Below are positions 1 to 7,394 of a DNA stretch of 13,860 nucleotides, in pieces; position 1 is the first letter of the stretch, and every line of letters starts with the position of its first letter. The notes beneath the pieces were generated by a model. That model saw only the letters and a program-made list of their open reading frames with translations. It did not search any database and was not told the DNA's origin. Position numbers and translations under genes: made by a program. The stretch lies in NCBI GenBank assembly GCA_002732675.1, contig NVRR01000055.1, positions 1-13,860 on the forward strand. Direction: 5' to 3'. This stretch comes from Sneathiella sp. (GTDB lineage Bacteria; Pseudomonadota; Alphaproteobacteria; Sneathiellales; Sneathiellaceae).

Positions 1-278
1 TTGAAGGTATATTCGTTATCGACGAGATTTTGTAGCCCGCGCACACTCGCGCTGAGTTCCGGATACTGGTTGGTTTTCATAGCGGCGGTCTGGTCTCCCA
101 GCACATCGATTTGAATGTCGGCGTTTTTCACCTGCAGATTTTGCGCGCGCACCATGTTAAGCGCCTGCTCAAGCGTCAGCAAGGGCTCCGCCGCCGCAGG
201 GGCGGGGGCACTAAAAAAACCGCCACAGAGGAGCGCGATTGACACAAAACGGTAGAGGTTTGACATACTGGCTTTCAT
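1..278 (-). CDS. TolC-family outer membrane efflux protein, N-terminal part (runs off left edge)
   Basis: The frame is open from ATG at 278 to the left edge, giving 92 complete codons, with an in-frame TAA just upstream of the start. The N-terminus is a Sec-type signal peptide: MKASMSN, a hydrophobic stretch VSIALLCGGFF, then an Ala/Pro-rich APAPAAAEP likely cleavage region. The mature protein starts with LTLEQALNMVRAQNLQVKNA, the usual opening of OEP/TolC proteins, where the first coiled-coil helix begins, and continues with a long amphipathic stretch. Family members are trimeric outer-membrane ducts for RND or ABC efflux pumps or type I secretion. No partner pump is visible, since it would lie off the window. 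An in-frame ATG at 266 is an alternative start. The 278 start is preferred because it places a promoter about 24 bases upstream; no good Shine-Dalgarno is seen for either. Confidence 0.85.
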   Translation of the reverse strand, partial: MKASMSNLYRFVSIALLCGGFFSAPAPAAAEPLLTLEQALNMVRAQNLQVKNADIQIDVLGDQTAAMKTNQYPELSASVRGLQNLVDNEYTF

Positions 279-308
279 TCTGGCTGCATCTTAAATGCCG
301 ACCGAAAA

Positions 309-337
309 ACCATAACTTTCTGCTACTGAATTGTCAA
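309..337 (-). promoter_or_regulatory. Sigma70-like promoter for the TolC-family gene
   Basis: On the minus strand a perfect -35 TTGACA (332-337) is followed by a 17-base spacer and TATGGT (309-314, 4 of 6 matches to TATAAT). Transcription would start near 302, about 24 bases before the ATG at 278. This is a pattern match only. Confidence 0.55.
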
Positions 338-360
338 AAAGCTTATCCGCAATCCGTCAT

Positions 361-385
361 AAAAACCGCCTTGGAATACAATGGC
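361..385 (-). terminator. Weak Rho-independent terminator after the GST gene
   Basis: Nine bases after the GST stop codon the minus strand reads GCC(A)TTG, loop TATTC, CAAGGC, then GG and five T residues (361-365). This is a six-pair stem with one bulged A, followed by a short U tract. It lies between the GST gene and the TolC promoter, so it could separate the two transcripts. The stem is short and the U run modest, hence moderate confidence. Confidence 0.4.
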
Positions 386-393
386 ATATCTAA

Positions 394-1089
394 TTAGTCA
401 GCGCTGCCAACGGTCAGGCCGCGTGCCGTTGCTGGCCGGGATTCGCAGCGGGCGGCCCAGGCTATTGTTTTCTCAAACTCGGCGACATTGAGAAATTCGC
501 CTGCCTCATAAAAACCACTCAAGACCCGGACCCAGGGGAAAATCGCCATATCAGCGATGGTATAGTCTGTCCCCATGATAAAATCACGGTCCTTGAGGCG
601 CTCTTCCAGGACGGCCAGAAGACGCCGGGTTTCGTTTTTATAGCGCTCCGTTGGATAGGGGTCCTTGCAGGTTTCCTTGGCGAAGCGGTAGAAATGTCCG
701 AACTGGCCGAACATCGGCCCAATGCTGCCGATCTGAAAAAACAGCCATTGAATACATTCATTTTTCTCGACGGGGTCGCTGGGGATAAACTGGCCGGTTT
801 TTTCGGCGAGATACAGCAAAATAGCCCCGGATTCCATCATCGTCACCCGGCACCCGCCATAGCCATCGGGATCAATCATTGCCGGAATTTTCGAGTTTGG
901 GTTAATCGCCTTGAAAGCTTCCGTAAACTGATCCCCCTCCATAATATTGATCCGGTAGGTATCATAGTCGAGCCCCATTTCTTCGAGTGCAATTGATGCC
1001 TTGACCCCGTTCGGTGTGGGCAGGGTATAAAGCTGGATCTTGTCTGCGGTGCTGGGCGGGAACTGTTTTTCGATCAAGGCTTGGCTCAT
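394..1089 (-). CDS. Glutathione S-transferase family protein, Nu-class (YfcG/YghU)-like
   Basis: 231 residues with the standard two-domain GST layout: a thioredoxin-like N-terminal domain (about 17-100) and an all-helical C-terminal domain (about 107-220). The N-terminal strand ends in LPTPNGVK (residues 23-30), so Thr25 and Asn27 match the Thr-Pro-Asn glutathione-binding signature of Nu-class proteins YfcG and YghU, which act as disulfide reductases on bound glutathione. The cis-proline loop is NPNSKIPA (63-70), and Glu86-Ser87 is the expected gamma-glutamyl contact. The helical domain has GPMFGQFGHF, also typical of this group. No catalytic Cys, Ser or Tyr stands at the usual position, as in that class. 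It is probably cytosolic, in thiol redox or detoxification; the physiological substrate is unknown. The start is ATG at 1089 with a weak purine-rich AAAGAG about 12 bases upstream. An 86-base gap separates it from the upstream cupin gene, so it may be read from its own promoter or by read-through. Confidence 0.88.
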   Translation of the reverse strand: MSQALIEKQFPPSTADKIQLYTLPTPNGVKASIALEEMGLDYDTYRINIMEGDQFTEAFKAINPNSKIPAMIDPDGYGGCRVTMMESGAILLYLAEKTGQFIPSDPVEKNECIQWLFFQIGSIGPMFGQFGHFYRFAKETCKDPYPTERYKNETRRLLAVLEERLKDRDFIMGTDYTIADMAIFPWVRVLSGFYEAGEFLNVAEFEKTIAWAARCESRPATARGLTVGSAD

Positions 1090-1134
1090 TACGGATGGCT
1101 CTTTCTATTTTTACAGGAAACGGCAGTGCTGTCG

Positions 1135-1162
1135 TATGTAAAGCCTGCGGGTTCAATGTCAA
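1135..1162 (-). promoter_or_regulatory. Candidate promoter for the GST gene
   Basis: Minus strand: perfect -35 TTGACA (1157-1162), a 16-base spacer and a poor -10 TACATA (1135-1140). The -35 is part of a small tandem TGACAT-TGACAT. The leader to the GST ATG would be about 40 bases. The -10 matches only three of six positions. Confidence 0.3.
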
Positions 1163-1175
1163 TGTCAGGGCTTTG

Positions 1176-1547
1176 CTACTCTGGCGCCGGATCGGTAGCA
1201 AAATCGGCAGGTAGGGTGATTTCAATCAGTTCGAGATCTTCCGAGTGTTCAAGCTCGCGATGGATGATGCCAGGCGGTTGATGGACGCAAGAGCCCGGTT
1301 TCAGCAAAACCTCGCCCGTTCCTTCATACCAGAATTTGACCCAGCCTTTCAGGATATAGACCATCTGGAATTCAAGGGTATGAAAATGCTTGTCGCCAAC
1401 GGCGTGCTTGCCCGGTACGGCGCGGATTACATGGGCACCGAAGCGCCCGCCTGTGGCCTCATGTATCCCAAGATCGCGATATTCGAAGAACCCGCGAAGG
1501 CCGCCTGAAAAGTCCTTGTCGTCGGCGTGCTTAACCGTCATTTTCAT
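1176..1547 (-). CDS. Small single-domain cupin protein
   Basis: 123 residues folding as one cupin barrel. Motif 1 reads GDKHFHTLEFQMVYILKG (51-68). The two metal-ligand histidines are His54 and His56, but the position of the usual Glu four residues after HxH is Gln61. Motif 2 reads GSCVHQPPGIIHRELE (85-100), matching G(x)5PxG(x)2H with His96 as third ligand, and Glu100 where the canonical motif has Asn. Three histidines are therefore kept while the acidic ligand is replaced, so it may bind metal differently or act as a sugar or ligand binder rather than a classic dioxygenase. The start is ATG at 1547 with a strong AGAAGGAGAG Shine-Dalgarno. A second in-frame ATG lies two codons on. It follows the MFS permease gene by only 15 bases, so co-transcription is very likely. 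The enzymatic role is unknown. Confidence 0.83.
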   Translation of the reverse strand: MKMTVKHADDKDFSGGLRGFFEYRDLGIHEATGGRFGAHVIRAVPGKHAVGDKHFHTLEFQMVYILKGWVKFWYEGTGEVLLKPGSCVHQPPGIIHRELEHSEDLELIEITLPADFATDPAPE

Positions 1548-1562
1548 TGCTCTCTCCTTCTT

Positions 1563-2876
1563 TTAGGCTGGTATCGCCTTGGGTTCCCGCGTCCGCCAAA
1601 GCAGCATTGCCATTATAAACATATTCAGCATATTCCAGGCGATTCCGTTGATAAAGGCCACCTCATACGACCCGGTCAGGTCATAAATCAGCCCCGAGAG
1701 CCAGCCGCCAAGCGCCATACCCATCACCGTCATCATCATCACCATGCCGACCCTCTCTCCGGCTTCTTTCGCGGGCAGATATTCGCGGACAATAATCGCG
1801 TAGCTCGGCACCAGCCCGCCTTGCGAAAGGCCAAACACCAGCGAGACCACATAAAGCGAGACAAGGCCATCGAAGGGCAGATAGAGAAACAGCGCCATGC
1901 ATTGCAGGAAGGATCCAATCAGTACCGTTCGGACACCGCCAATATAATCGGCAAGGAGACCGGACAGCAGCCGGCTGACAATGCCGCCCATGAGCATCAA
2001 GGAGAGCATCTGCGCGCCCGCCGCCAGGCCAAACCCGAGATCGGCGCAATAGGCAACGATATGAACCTGCGGCATGGACATGGCAACGCAGCAGCTGATC
2101 CCGGCCAGACTGAGCAGAATTTGTATAGCCCTCGGCGAGATATCGATCTTTTGCATTCTTGTCGGTGCCGGGACTTCTGTTTCTATCTCCGTCACGATGT
2201 GGTGCGGGATACGGCGGCGGAGCAGCAGGGCCAGCGGCAACATGACGGCAACCGAGGTGACTGCCGCCAGCAAATATGCGTCGCGCCATCCGCCGGCTTC
2301 GATCATTTCCTTGGTGATCAAGGGCCAGATGCTCCCGGCGATATAGTTGCCGCTTGCAACCACCGCGACGGCAATGCCGCGTCGTTTTTCGAACCAGTGG
2401 GAGATATCGGCAATCAGCGGTCCAAAGGTAACGGCGGTCCCCAGGCCGATAAAGACCCCCTGAAACAGCGAGAAGCTCCAGATACCGGTTGAGAAGGACC
2501 CGAGCGTAAATCCTACTCCGAGCAGCAACGCCGCGCCCATCATTGGCCGGACAATGCCAAAACGGTCAACCAATCGGCCAAAGATCAGATTGCCGACGGC
2601 GAAACCGAGCATCGTCGCTGTAAAGGGAATGGAGGCGTCAGATCGGGTGACGCCAAATTCCGTCTGAATTTCGGGAAGGACGACCACCACCATCCACATG
2701 CCGCCGCTGCTGATGGCGGCGATCAGGACAGAACAGCCCAAGCGAAACCAGGAATAGCGGCTATCGAGAAAAGCAGCGCTGGACGCCGGGTTGTTGGTTT
2801 GAGGGGTCACTGGCGGAGCCTTGGAAACCGAGCAGATTTGCCCGTGAGAATTATTGACTTTTTTCGAGCCTAGCAC
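1563..2876 (-). CDS. MFS transporter (monocarboxylate/oxalate-formate-like branch)
   Basis: 437 residues from GTG at 2876, with twelve predicted hydrophobic segments and a cytoplasmic N-terminus of about 40 polar residues. Between segments 2 and 3 it has GRLVDRFGIVRPM, the MFS loop signature GxxxDRxG. Segment 1 (WFRLGCSVLIAAISSGG then MWMVVVVLPEI) and the arrangement GLGTAVTFGPLIADISHWF with KRRGIAVAV after segment 4 resemble the MCT/OFA-type carboxylate carriers of the superfamily. The substrate is probably a small organic anion, but this is inferred. The start is uncertain: GTG 2876 has only GGAC upstream, while GTG 2810 has AAGG at 8-base spacing and would give 415 residues without losing a membrane segment. 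It is first in a minus-strand group with the cupin (15-base gap) and stands divergent to the MscS gene. Confidence 0.88.
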   Translation of the reverse strand: MLGSKKVNNSHGQICSVSKAPPVTPQTNNPASSAAFLDSRYSWFRLGCSVLIAAISSGGMWMVVVVLPEIQTEFGVTRSDASIPFTATMLGFAVGNLIFGRLVDRFGIVRPMMGAALLLGVGFTLGSFSTGIWSFSLFQGVFIGLGTAVTFGPLIADISHWFEKRRGIAVAVVASGNYIAGSIWPLITKEMIEAGGWRDAYLLAAVTSVAVMLPLALLLRRRIPHHIVTEIETEVPAPTRMQKIDISPRAIQILLSLAGISCCVAMSMPQVHIVAYCADLGFGLAAGAQMLSLMLMGGIVSRLLSGLLADYIGGVRTVLIGSFLQCMALFLYLPFDGLVSLYVVSLVFGLSQGGLVPSYAIIVREYLPAKEAGERVGMVMMMTVMGMALGGWLSGLIYDLTGSYEVAFINGIAWNMLNMFIMAMLLWRTREPKAIPA

Positions 2877-2933
2877 AGAGGTCCGCGAATAAATATCCCT
2901 TTGATACTGAATAAATTAGGAGGTCCCGACACC

Positions 2934-2988
2934 AAGCTTGGCACGGATAATTGTTTGAATTCGAGAACTATCAGTTTAAGCTTGCCAC
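2934..2988. repeat. Repeated AAGCTTGsCAC motif in the MFS-MscS divergent region
   Basis: AAGCTTGGCAC (2934-2944) and AAGCTTGCCAC (2978-2988) match at 10 of 11 bases and start 44 bases apart, flanking the first possible MscS start. The left copy lies in a perfect 10-base palindrome CCAAGCTTGG (2932-2941). They could be regulator sites in the 113-base divergent spacer, but no known consensus is recognised. Confidence 0.35.
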
Positions 2989-2989
2989 C

Positions 2990-4276
2990 ATGGACATAGA
3001 CAGCATACGCAGCCTGCTGCTGGACGGATGGGAGCGAGGAATTACGCTTGCCACCGATACCGACGTTCTGGCGCAGCTTTTTGGCGTGTTCGCCGGGCTT
3101 GTGATTGCCTATTTCGGTCGTCGCCGGTTTCAATCGATGATGGCCGCCGCGGCGGCAAAACTGACCCCGAATTCGCCCTTTGCCCGGGGTCTTGATATTC
3201 TATCGGCATTGGCACTCCCGCTTATCTGGCTGATTATTGAATTCGCCTTGCTGGCGATTTTTCAGGGCGTCGGTCCGCCATCCGTGATCCTGAGTGCTGT
3301 TTGCTCGCTGCTGACTGCTTGGATTGTCATTTTTATTGTCACCAGTCTGGCGCAAAACAAGATATGGGCGCGGCTGGTGGCGTTCTGCGCCTGGACCATC
3401 GCTGCGCTCAATATCCTCGGGCTGCTGACCCCGACCCTGGACTTTCTGGAGAGTCTCGCGTTTCGAATGGGGGATACCCACATTTCCATGCTCGGCATTG
3501 CAAAAGCCATTGTTGTCGGCATTATTGTTTTGTGGATTACCTTTGGCCTCTCGCGCTTTCTGGAGGCGCAGATCCACAAATCGGAAGCCCTGACACCATC
3601 GGTTCAGGTGCTCACGGCAAAACTGGTGCGTGTCGCGCTGATCGCGGTAGCGGTCATGATTATCCTCTCCAATTCCGGGATCAATATCACCGCTTTTGCC
3701 GTATTCAGTGGCGCCATTGGTGTTGGTATCGGTTTTGGCCTGCAGAAAATTGTTTCCAACTTGATCAGCGGCATTATCCTGCTGCTGGATCGCAGCATCA
3801 AGCCTGGCGATGTAATTGAGGTGGGCCAGACTTATGGTCGGGTGAATACCATGGGCGCGCGTTATGCGTCGGTGATTACCCGCGATGCCATGGAATATCT
3901 GATTCCCAATGAAGACCTGATCACGCAACAGGTGGTTAATTGGTCCTACAGCTCCCGTAATGTGCGGCTTAAGGCGCCCATCGGTGTTTCCTATGCCTCC
4001 AATATTCCAGAGGTCATTGCGCTCGTGGAAAAGACGGCCGCGATGGTGAGCCGTGTTCTCGCCGATCCGCCGCCGCGCTGCCTGATGCGCGGCTTTGGCG
4101 ACAGTGCTATTGATCTGGAGCTGCGGTTCTGGATTGGTGATCCGGAGTCAGGCTGCCGCAATGTGACCAGCGAGGTCTTGATCAGCATCTGGCAGGCTTT
4201 CAAAGACAACAATATTGATATTCCCTTCCCGCAACGCGATGTGCGTGTGGAGATGGTGCGGGCATCCTCTGATTAA
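2990..4276 (+). CDS. MscS-family mechanosensitive ion channel
   Basis: 428 residues from ATG 2990. About six N-terminal membrane helices (near 25-42, 68-92, 98-118, 125-148, 163-185, 204-225) precede the conserved pore region GAIGVGIGFGLQKIVSNL followed by ISGIILLLDRSIKPGDVIEV, the glycine/alanine-rich TM3 and the start of the beta domain in all MscS proteins. The C-terminal cytosolic vestibule follows (YGRVNTMGARYASVITRDA, then the LIPN motif) and ends near residue 425. It is larger than E. coli MscS (286 residues) because of the extra N-terminal helices. Such channels release solutes on hypo-osmotic shock from the inner membrane. The frame opens after TAA at 2948-2950; a TTG at 2951 would add 13 residues. 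Neither start has a proper Shine-Dalgarno: the only AGGAGGT (2918-2924) is too far away. The next gene follows after 22 bases. Confidence 0.9.
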   Translation: MDIDSIRSLLLDGWERGITLATDTDVLAQLFGVFAGLVIAYFGRRRFQSMMAAAAAKLTPNSPFARGLDILSALALPLIWLIIEFALLAIFQGVGPPSVILSAVCSLLTAWIVIFIVTSLAQNKIWARLVAFCAWTIAALNILGLLTPTLDFLESLAFRMGDTHISMLGIAKAIVVGIIVLWITFGLSRFLEAQIHKSEALTPSVQVLTAKLVRVALIAVAVMIILSNSGINITAFAVFSGAIGVGIGFGLQKIVSNLISGIILLLDRSIKPGDVIEVGQTYGRVNTMGARYASVITRDAMEYLIPNEDLITQQVVNWSYSSRNVRLKAPIGVSYASNIPEVIALVEKTAAMVSRVLADPPPRCLMRGFGDSAIDLELRFWIGDPESGCRNVTSEVLISIWQAFKDNNIDIPFPQRDVRVEMVRASSD

Positions 4277-4298
4277 CAAGAATAGAAAGGCGAAAACA

Positions 4299-4688
4299 AT
4301 GATTGAGAATACCATCGCCAACTGGCATGAGATCGTACAATCTCGCGACCCTTCAGGGCTGGACGCCTTGCTTCATGACGATGCGGTGTTCCACTCCCCG
4401 GTGGTGCATATGCCGCAAAAGGGCAAGCATATTACCCGGATGTATCTAACCGCCGCTTTTCAGGTCCTGTTTAGCGAAGATTTCTCTTACGTGCGTGAAA
4501 TTGTTGGCGACCGGGACGCGGTTCTGGAATTCACCACCACCATCGACGGGATTACGGTAAACGGTGTTGATCTGATCTCCTGGGGTGATGACGGGCGGAT
4601 TACAGATTTCAAAGTTATGTTGCGGCCCCTAAAAGCCGTTAATCTTATCCATCAGAAAATGGCCGAGATGCTGCAAAAAGCGTCATAA
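4299..4688 (+). CDS. NTF2/SnoaL-like fold protein
   Basis: 129 residues with the pattern of small NTF2-like proteins. The N-terminal helix IANWHEIVQSRDPSGLDALLHDDAVFHSPV is followed by strands that end in GVDLISWGDDGRITDFKVMLRPLKAV, the typical curved sheet forming a ligand pocket. Similar proteins include polyketide cyclases, ketosteroid-isomerase-like enzymes and many of unknown function. The catalytic Asp/His arrangement cannot be assigned with confidence. The start is ATG 4299 with AGAAAGG at 8-base spacing; an upstream in-frame extension into the MscS gene is open but has no Shine-Dalgarno. The 22-base gap to the MscS gene suggests one transcript, although no functional link between the two families is known to me. 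Confidence 0.8.
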   Translation: MIENTIANWHEIVQSRDPSGLDALLHDDAVFHSPVVHMPQKGKHITRMYLTAAFQVLFSEDFSYVREIVGDRDAVLEFTTTIDGITVNGVDLISWGDDGRITDFKVMLRPLKAVNLIHQKMAEMLQKAS

Positions 4689-4694
4689 AGCCGA

Positions 4695-4709
4695 CTATTT
4701 TCAAAATAG
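4695..4709. promoter_or_regulatory. 15-base palindrome upstream of the SLC13 operon
   Basis: CTATTTT-C-AAAATAG is a perfect inverted repeat with a one-base centre, 64 bases before the permease ATG and 6 bases after the preceding stop. It is not followed by a T tract, so it looks more like a dimeric repressor site than a terminator. The protein that would bind is unknown. Confidence 0.4.
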
Positions 4710-4772
4710 ATCACATCGCGGCATGACAAGCGTTTGTTTCGAGACAAGTAGGTAAATTAAGTTGGGGGCGCT

Positions 4773-6548
4773 ATGACGCAAGATCAAATTCTGTTGTTTT
4801 CCCTGTTTGGGGTGGTGTTTGGATTACTGATCTGGGGCCGCTGGCGCTACGATCTGGTGGCTTTCGTCGCGCTGATCATTGCCCTGGTTCTGGGGTTGAT
4901 CCCGACCAATCTGGCCTTTTCCGGCTTTGGCCATCCGGCGACGATTATTGTCGCCTTGGTGCTTGTTATCTCCCGGGGACTGGTCAATTCCGGGGCGGTT
5001 GATTTGATTACCCGCCGCCTGACGGCACTGGATCTGAAACTTTCCAGCCATATTGCCGCCATGAGCGGGCTTGGCGCGGTTTTTTCCGCCTTTATGAATA
5101 ATGTGGCAGCGCTGGCGCTTTTGATGCCAGTCGATCTTCAAGCCGCGGCGAGAGCCAAACGAGCACCGCGTATCACCCTGATGCCGCTGGCGTTCGCGAC
5201 TATTCTGGGCGGGCTTGTGACCCTGATCGGGACTCCGCCCAATATCATTATCGCCTCCTATCGGGAGGAGGCGCTCGGCGCACCTTTCACCATGTTTGAT
5301 TTTGCGCCTGTCGGAATTGTCTGCGCTCTGGTCGGGATTGTCTTTATTGTCCTGGTTGGCTGGCGGCTTATTCCCGGGGCTCGCGACGGGAAAAGCCCCG
5401 CTGGAGAACTGATGGATGAGGAAGGTTATCTTGCCGAGCTGGTCGTGCCAGAAACGTCATCAATCGTTGGCAAACTGGTTCGGGACCTGGATGATGACGC
5501 CGATGACAATGATGTGGCCATGGTCGGCCTTGTCCGCCGCGGCAAGCGTCTGGCAGGGCAGGCGCGGAATGTAGAAATTCGCAGCAACGATATACTGGTG
5601 GTGGACGCCAGCCCCAAGGCTATCGATCAGTTTCGCGGCGCCCTGAAGCTGGAATTCGACGGCGAACAGCGGCATGAAAAAGTGGCGTCGGGCGGGATGT
5701 CCCTAACGGAGGTCGTCGTCCCTAAATATTCACGTATTGAAGGGCGCTCCGCCATGTCGCTCCGGCTGTTAGCGCGCCATGGGGTAACGTTGCTTGGTGT
5801 TTCCCGGCAGGGGAAGAAATTTCGTGACCGGGTGCGTCACCTTGATATAGAGGCCGGGGATATCTTGCTCCTGCTCGGGCCAAGTAATCAAGTGCCGGAG
5901 GTGGCACAATGGCTTGGCGTGCTGCCACTTGCCGAACGCGGGCTGTCGGTCACTCAATATCGCCGGGCCGGGCTCGCCGCCGGTATTTTTGCCGCCGCCA
6001 TCGCGGTCGCGAGTTTCGGCGGGCTTTATCTCGCTGTCGCCTTGGCCATCGTCGTCGCTGCCTATGTGGCTCTCGATATCGTCCCCATACAGGAGGTGTA
6101 TCATCAGATCGAATGGCCGGTGATTGTCCTGCTCGGCTCGATGATCCCTCTCGGCGCAGCGCTGGAGGCCTCGGGCGGGACGACGCTTATTGCCGATGGC
6201 ATTGTTGAGCTAACGACCGGGTTGCCGGTGGCGGTGGTGCTTTTTGTTCTGATGGTGGTGGTGATGACCCTGTCGGATGTGCTGAATAACACCGCGACCG
6301 CCGTTATTGGTGCGCCGATCTCACTTGAGATTGCGACGAAGCTTGGTGTGTCACCGGATCCGTTCCTGATGGCGGTCGCCGTTGCCGCATCCTGCGCCTT
6401 TCTGACCCCTATCGGGCATAAGAATAATACGCTGATCATGGGTCCCGGCGGCTACAAATTCGGGGATTACTGGCGCATGGGCTTGCCGCTCGAAATACTG
6501 GTGATCGCGGCTGCGGTTCCGGCTATATTGCTGTTCTGGCCGCTTTGA
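4773..6548 (+). CDS. SLC13-family (DASS-type) permease with two RCK_C/TrkA_C domains
   Basis: 591 residues. The N-terminal membrane half (1-200) contains FMNNVAALALLMP (107-119) and LIGTPPNIIIAS (from 151), the first hairpin/substrate loop and GTPPN motif of the SLC13/ion-transporter superfamily. Two soluble RCK_C (TrkA_C) repeats follow at about 218-290 and 308-385, each with a hydrophobic beta pattern and the ending GDILLL or NDILVV. The second membrane half (about 395-591) holds VLNNTATAVIGAPI (near 503) and FLTPIGHKNNTLIMGPGGY, the matching second hairpin. Such proteins carry sulfate, dicarboxylates or other anions, usually with sodium. The TrkA_C domains probably sense a ligand; substrate unknown. 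The start is ATG 4773 after a GGGGG purine patch. Forty-eight bases separate its stop from bdhA, so co-transcription is likely. Confidence 0.9.
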   Translation: MTQDQILLFSLFGVVFGLLIWGRWRYDLVAFVALIIALVLGLIPTNLAFSGFGHPATIIVALVLVISRGLVNSGAVDLITRRLTALDLKLSSHIAAMSGLGAVFSAFMNNVAALALLMPVDLQAAARAKRAPRITLMPLAFATILGGLVTLIGTPPNIIIASYREEALGAPFTMFDFAPVGIVCALVGIVFIVLVGWRLIPGARDGKSPAGELMDEEGYLAELVVPETSSIVGKLVRDLDDDADDNDVAMVGLVRRGKRLAGQARNVEIRSNDILVVDASPKAIDQFRGALKLEFDGEQRHEKVASGGMSLTEVVVPKYSRIEGRSAMSLRLLARHGVTLLGVSRQGKKFRDRVRHLDIEAGDILLLLGPSNQVPEVAQWLGVLPLAERGLSVTQYRRAGLAAGIFAAAIAVASFGGLYLAVALAIVVAAYVALDIVPIQEVYHQIEWPVIVLLGSMIPLGAALEASGGTTLIADGIVELTTGLPVAVVLFVLMVVVMTLSDVLNNTATAVIGAPISLEIATKLGVSPDPFLMAVAVAASCAFLTPIGHKNNTLIMGPGGYKFGDYWRMGLPLEILVIAAAVPAILLFWPL

Positions 6549-6596
6549 GAAGACGATTTGTTTAATTTGCTTAGACATGGATAGGAAACGGAACTG

Positions 6597-7382
6597 ATGA
6601 TGTTAAAAGGAAAAGTCGCCGTTATTACGGGCTCCACGTCCGGTATTGGTGAAGGATATGCGCGGGCGTTGGCCTCGGAAGGCTGCGATATCATGCTCAA
6701 CGGGCTTGGCGCGCCAGCCGATATTGAAGCCGTGCGCCAGTCTATCGAGACGGACTATGGCGTGCGCTGTCTTTTTCACGGCGCCGATATGACCAAGGTC
6801 CCAGAAATCGAGGATCTGTTCAAAACCATGGAGACCGAGTTTGGCGGCACAGATATCCTGATCAATAATGCCGGCATCCAACACGTAGCACCGATTGATG
6901 AATATCCGCTGGATAAGTGGGACGCTATTATCGCCATTAACTTATCCGCGGTCTTTCACACGACCCGGCTCGCTATCCCCATGATGAAGCGCCGCGGCTG
7001 GGGCCGGATTATCAATACCTCCTCGGCCCACGGATTGATCGCCTCGCCGAACAAGGGTGCCTATACGGCCGCGAAACATGGGGTTGCCGGATTTACCAAG
7101 GCGACGGCGCTGGAGGTTGGGCCCTATAATATCACCGCCAACGCCATTTGCCCGGGCTATGTCTGGACCACATTGGTGGAGAAACAGATCCCCGATATCG
7201 CCAAAACCCGGAATATGACCGAGGAAGAGGTTATCAATAACGTGATGCTCGACATGGCGGCTACCAAGAAATTTACGACCATCGAACAGGTGGCATCATT
7301 GGCGCTCTATCTCTGCAGTGATATGGCCCAGAATATTACCGGCAGTATGCAATCCATCGATGGCGGCTGGACCGCGCAATAA
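6597..7382 (+). CDS. bdhA: D-beta-hydroxybutyrate dehydrogenase (EC 1.1.1.30)
   Basis: 261-residue short-chain dehydrogenase. NAD binding: TGSTSGIG (11-18) and NNAG (90-93). Catalytic triad Ser143, Tyr156, Lys160 in SSAHG and YTAAK. All residues known to hold the carboxylate of 3-hydroxybutyrate in the Pseudomonas enzyme are present with a one-residue offset: Gln95 in NNAGIQH, His145, Lys153 and Gln197 in VEKQIP. The C-terminal DGGWTAQ is also usual for the family. It oxidises (R)-3-hydroxybutyrate to acetoacetate in the cytosol, the step that feeds PHB or ketone-body carbon into acetyl-CoA. Length matches the family (about 260). Two adjacent ATGs at 6597 and 6600 are possible starts, with an AGGAAACGGA purine stretch upstream. 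The pirin gene follows after 12 bases. Confidence 0.95.
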   Translation: MMLKGKVAVITGSTSGIGEGYARALASEGCDIMLNGLGAPADIEAVRQSIETDYGVRCLFHGADMTKVPEIEDLFKTMETEFGGTDILINNAGIQHVAPIDEYPLDKWDAIIAINLSAVFHTTRLAIPMMKRRGWGRIINTSSAHGLIASPNKGAYTAAKHGVAGFTKATALEVGPYNITANAICPGYVWTTLVEKQIPDIAKTRNMTEEEVINNVMLDMAATKKFTTIEQVASLALYLCSDMAQNITGSMQSIDGGWTAQ

Positions 7383-7394
7383 CCGGAGGGGTAG

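Noticed and set aside
1140..1175. AAAGCC...GGCTTT pairing between cupin and GST genes as a terminator
   Set aside because: The loop is long, there is a bulge, and no U run follows on the minus strand.
1527..2492. Long plus-strand open frame (321 codons) opposite the MFS gene
   Set aside because: The translation is rich in His, Gln and Arg with no domain, as expected for the complement of a membrane-protein gene. The minus-strand MFS reading has full family motifs.
2932..2993. HindIII and EcoRI sites plus GCCACCATGG, looking like cloning-vector or eukaryotic expression sequence
   Set aside because: The surrounding sequence continues naturally into a bacterial MscS gene and a divergent MFS gene. 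Only short matches to vector polylinkers occur, so coincidence is more likely than contamination.
3200..3928. Minus-strand open frame (242 codons) inside the MscS gene
   Set aside because: Its composition is that of an antisense shadow, with no recognisable domain or Shine-Dalgarno. The plus strand encodes a complete MscS protein.
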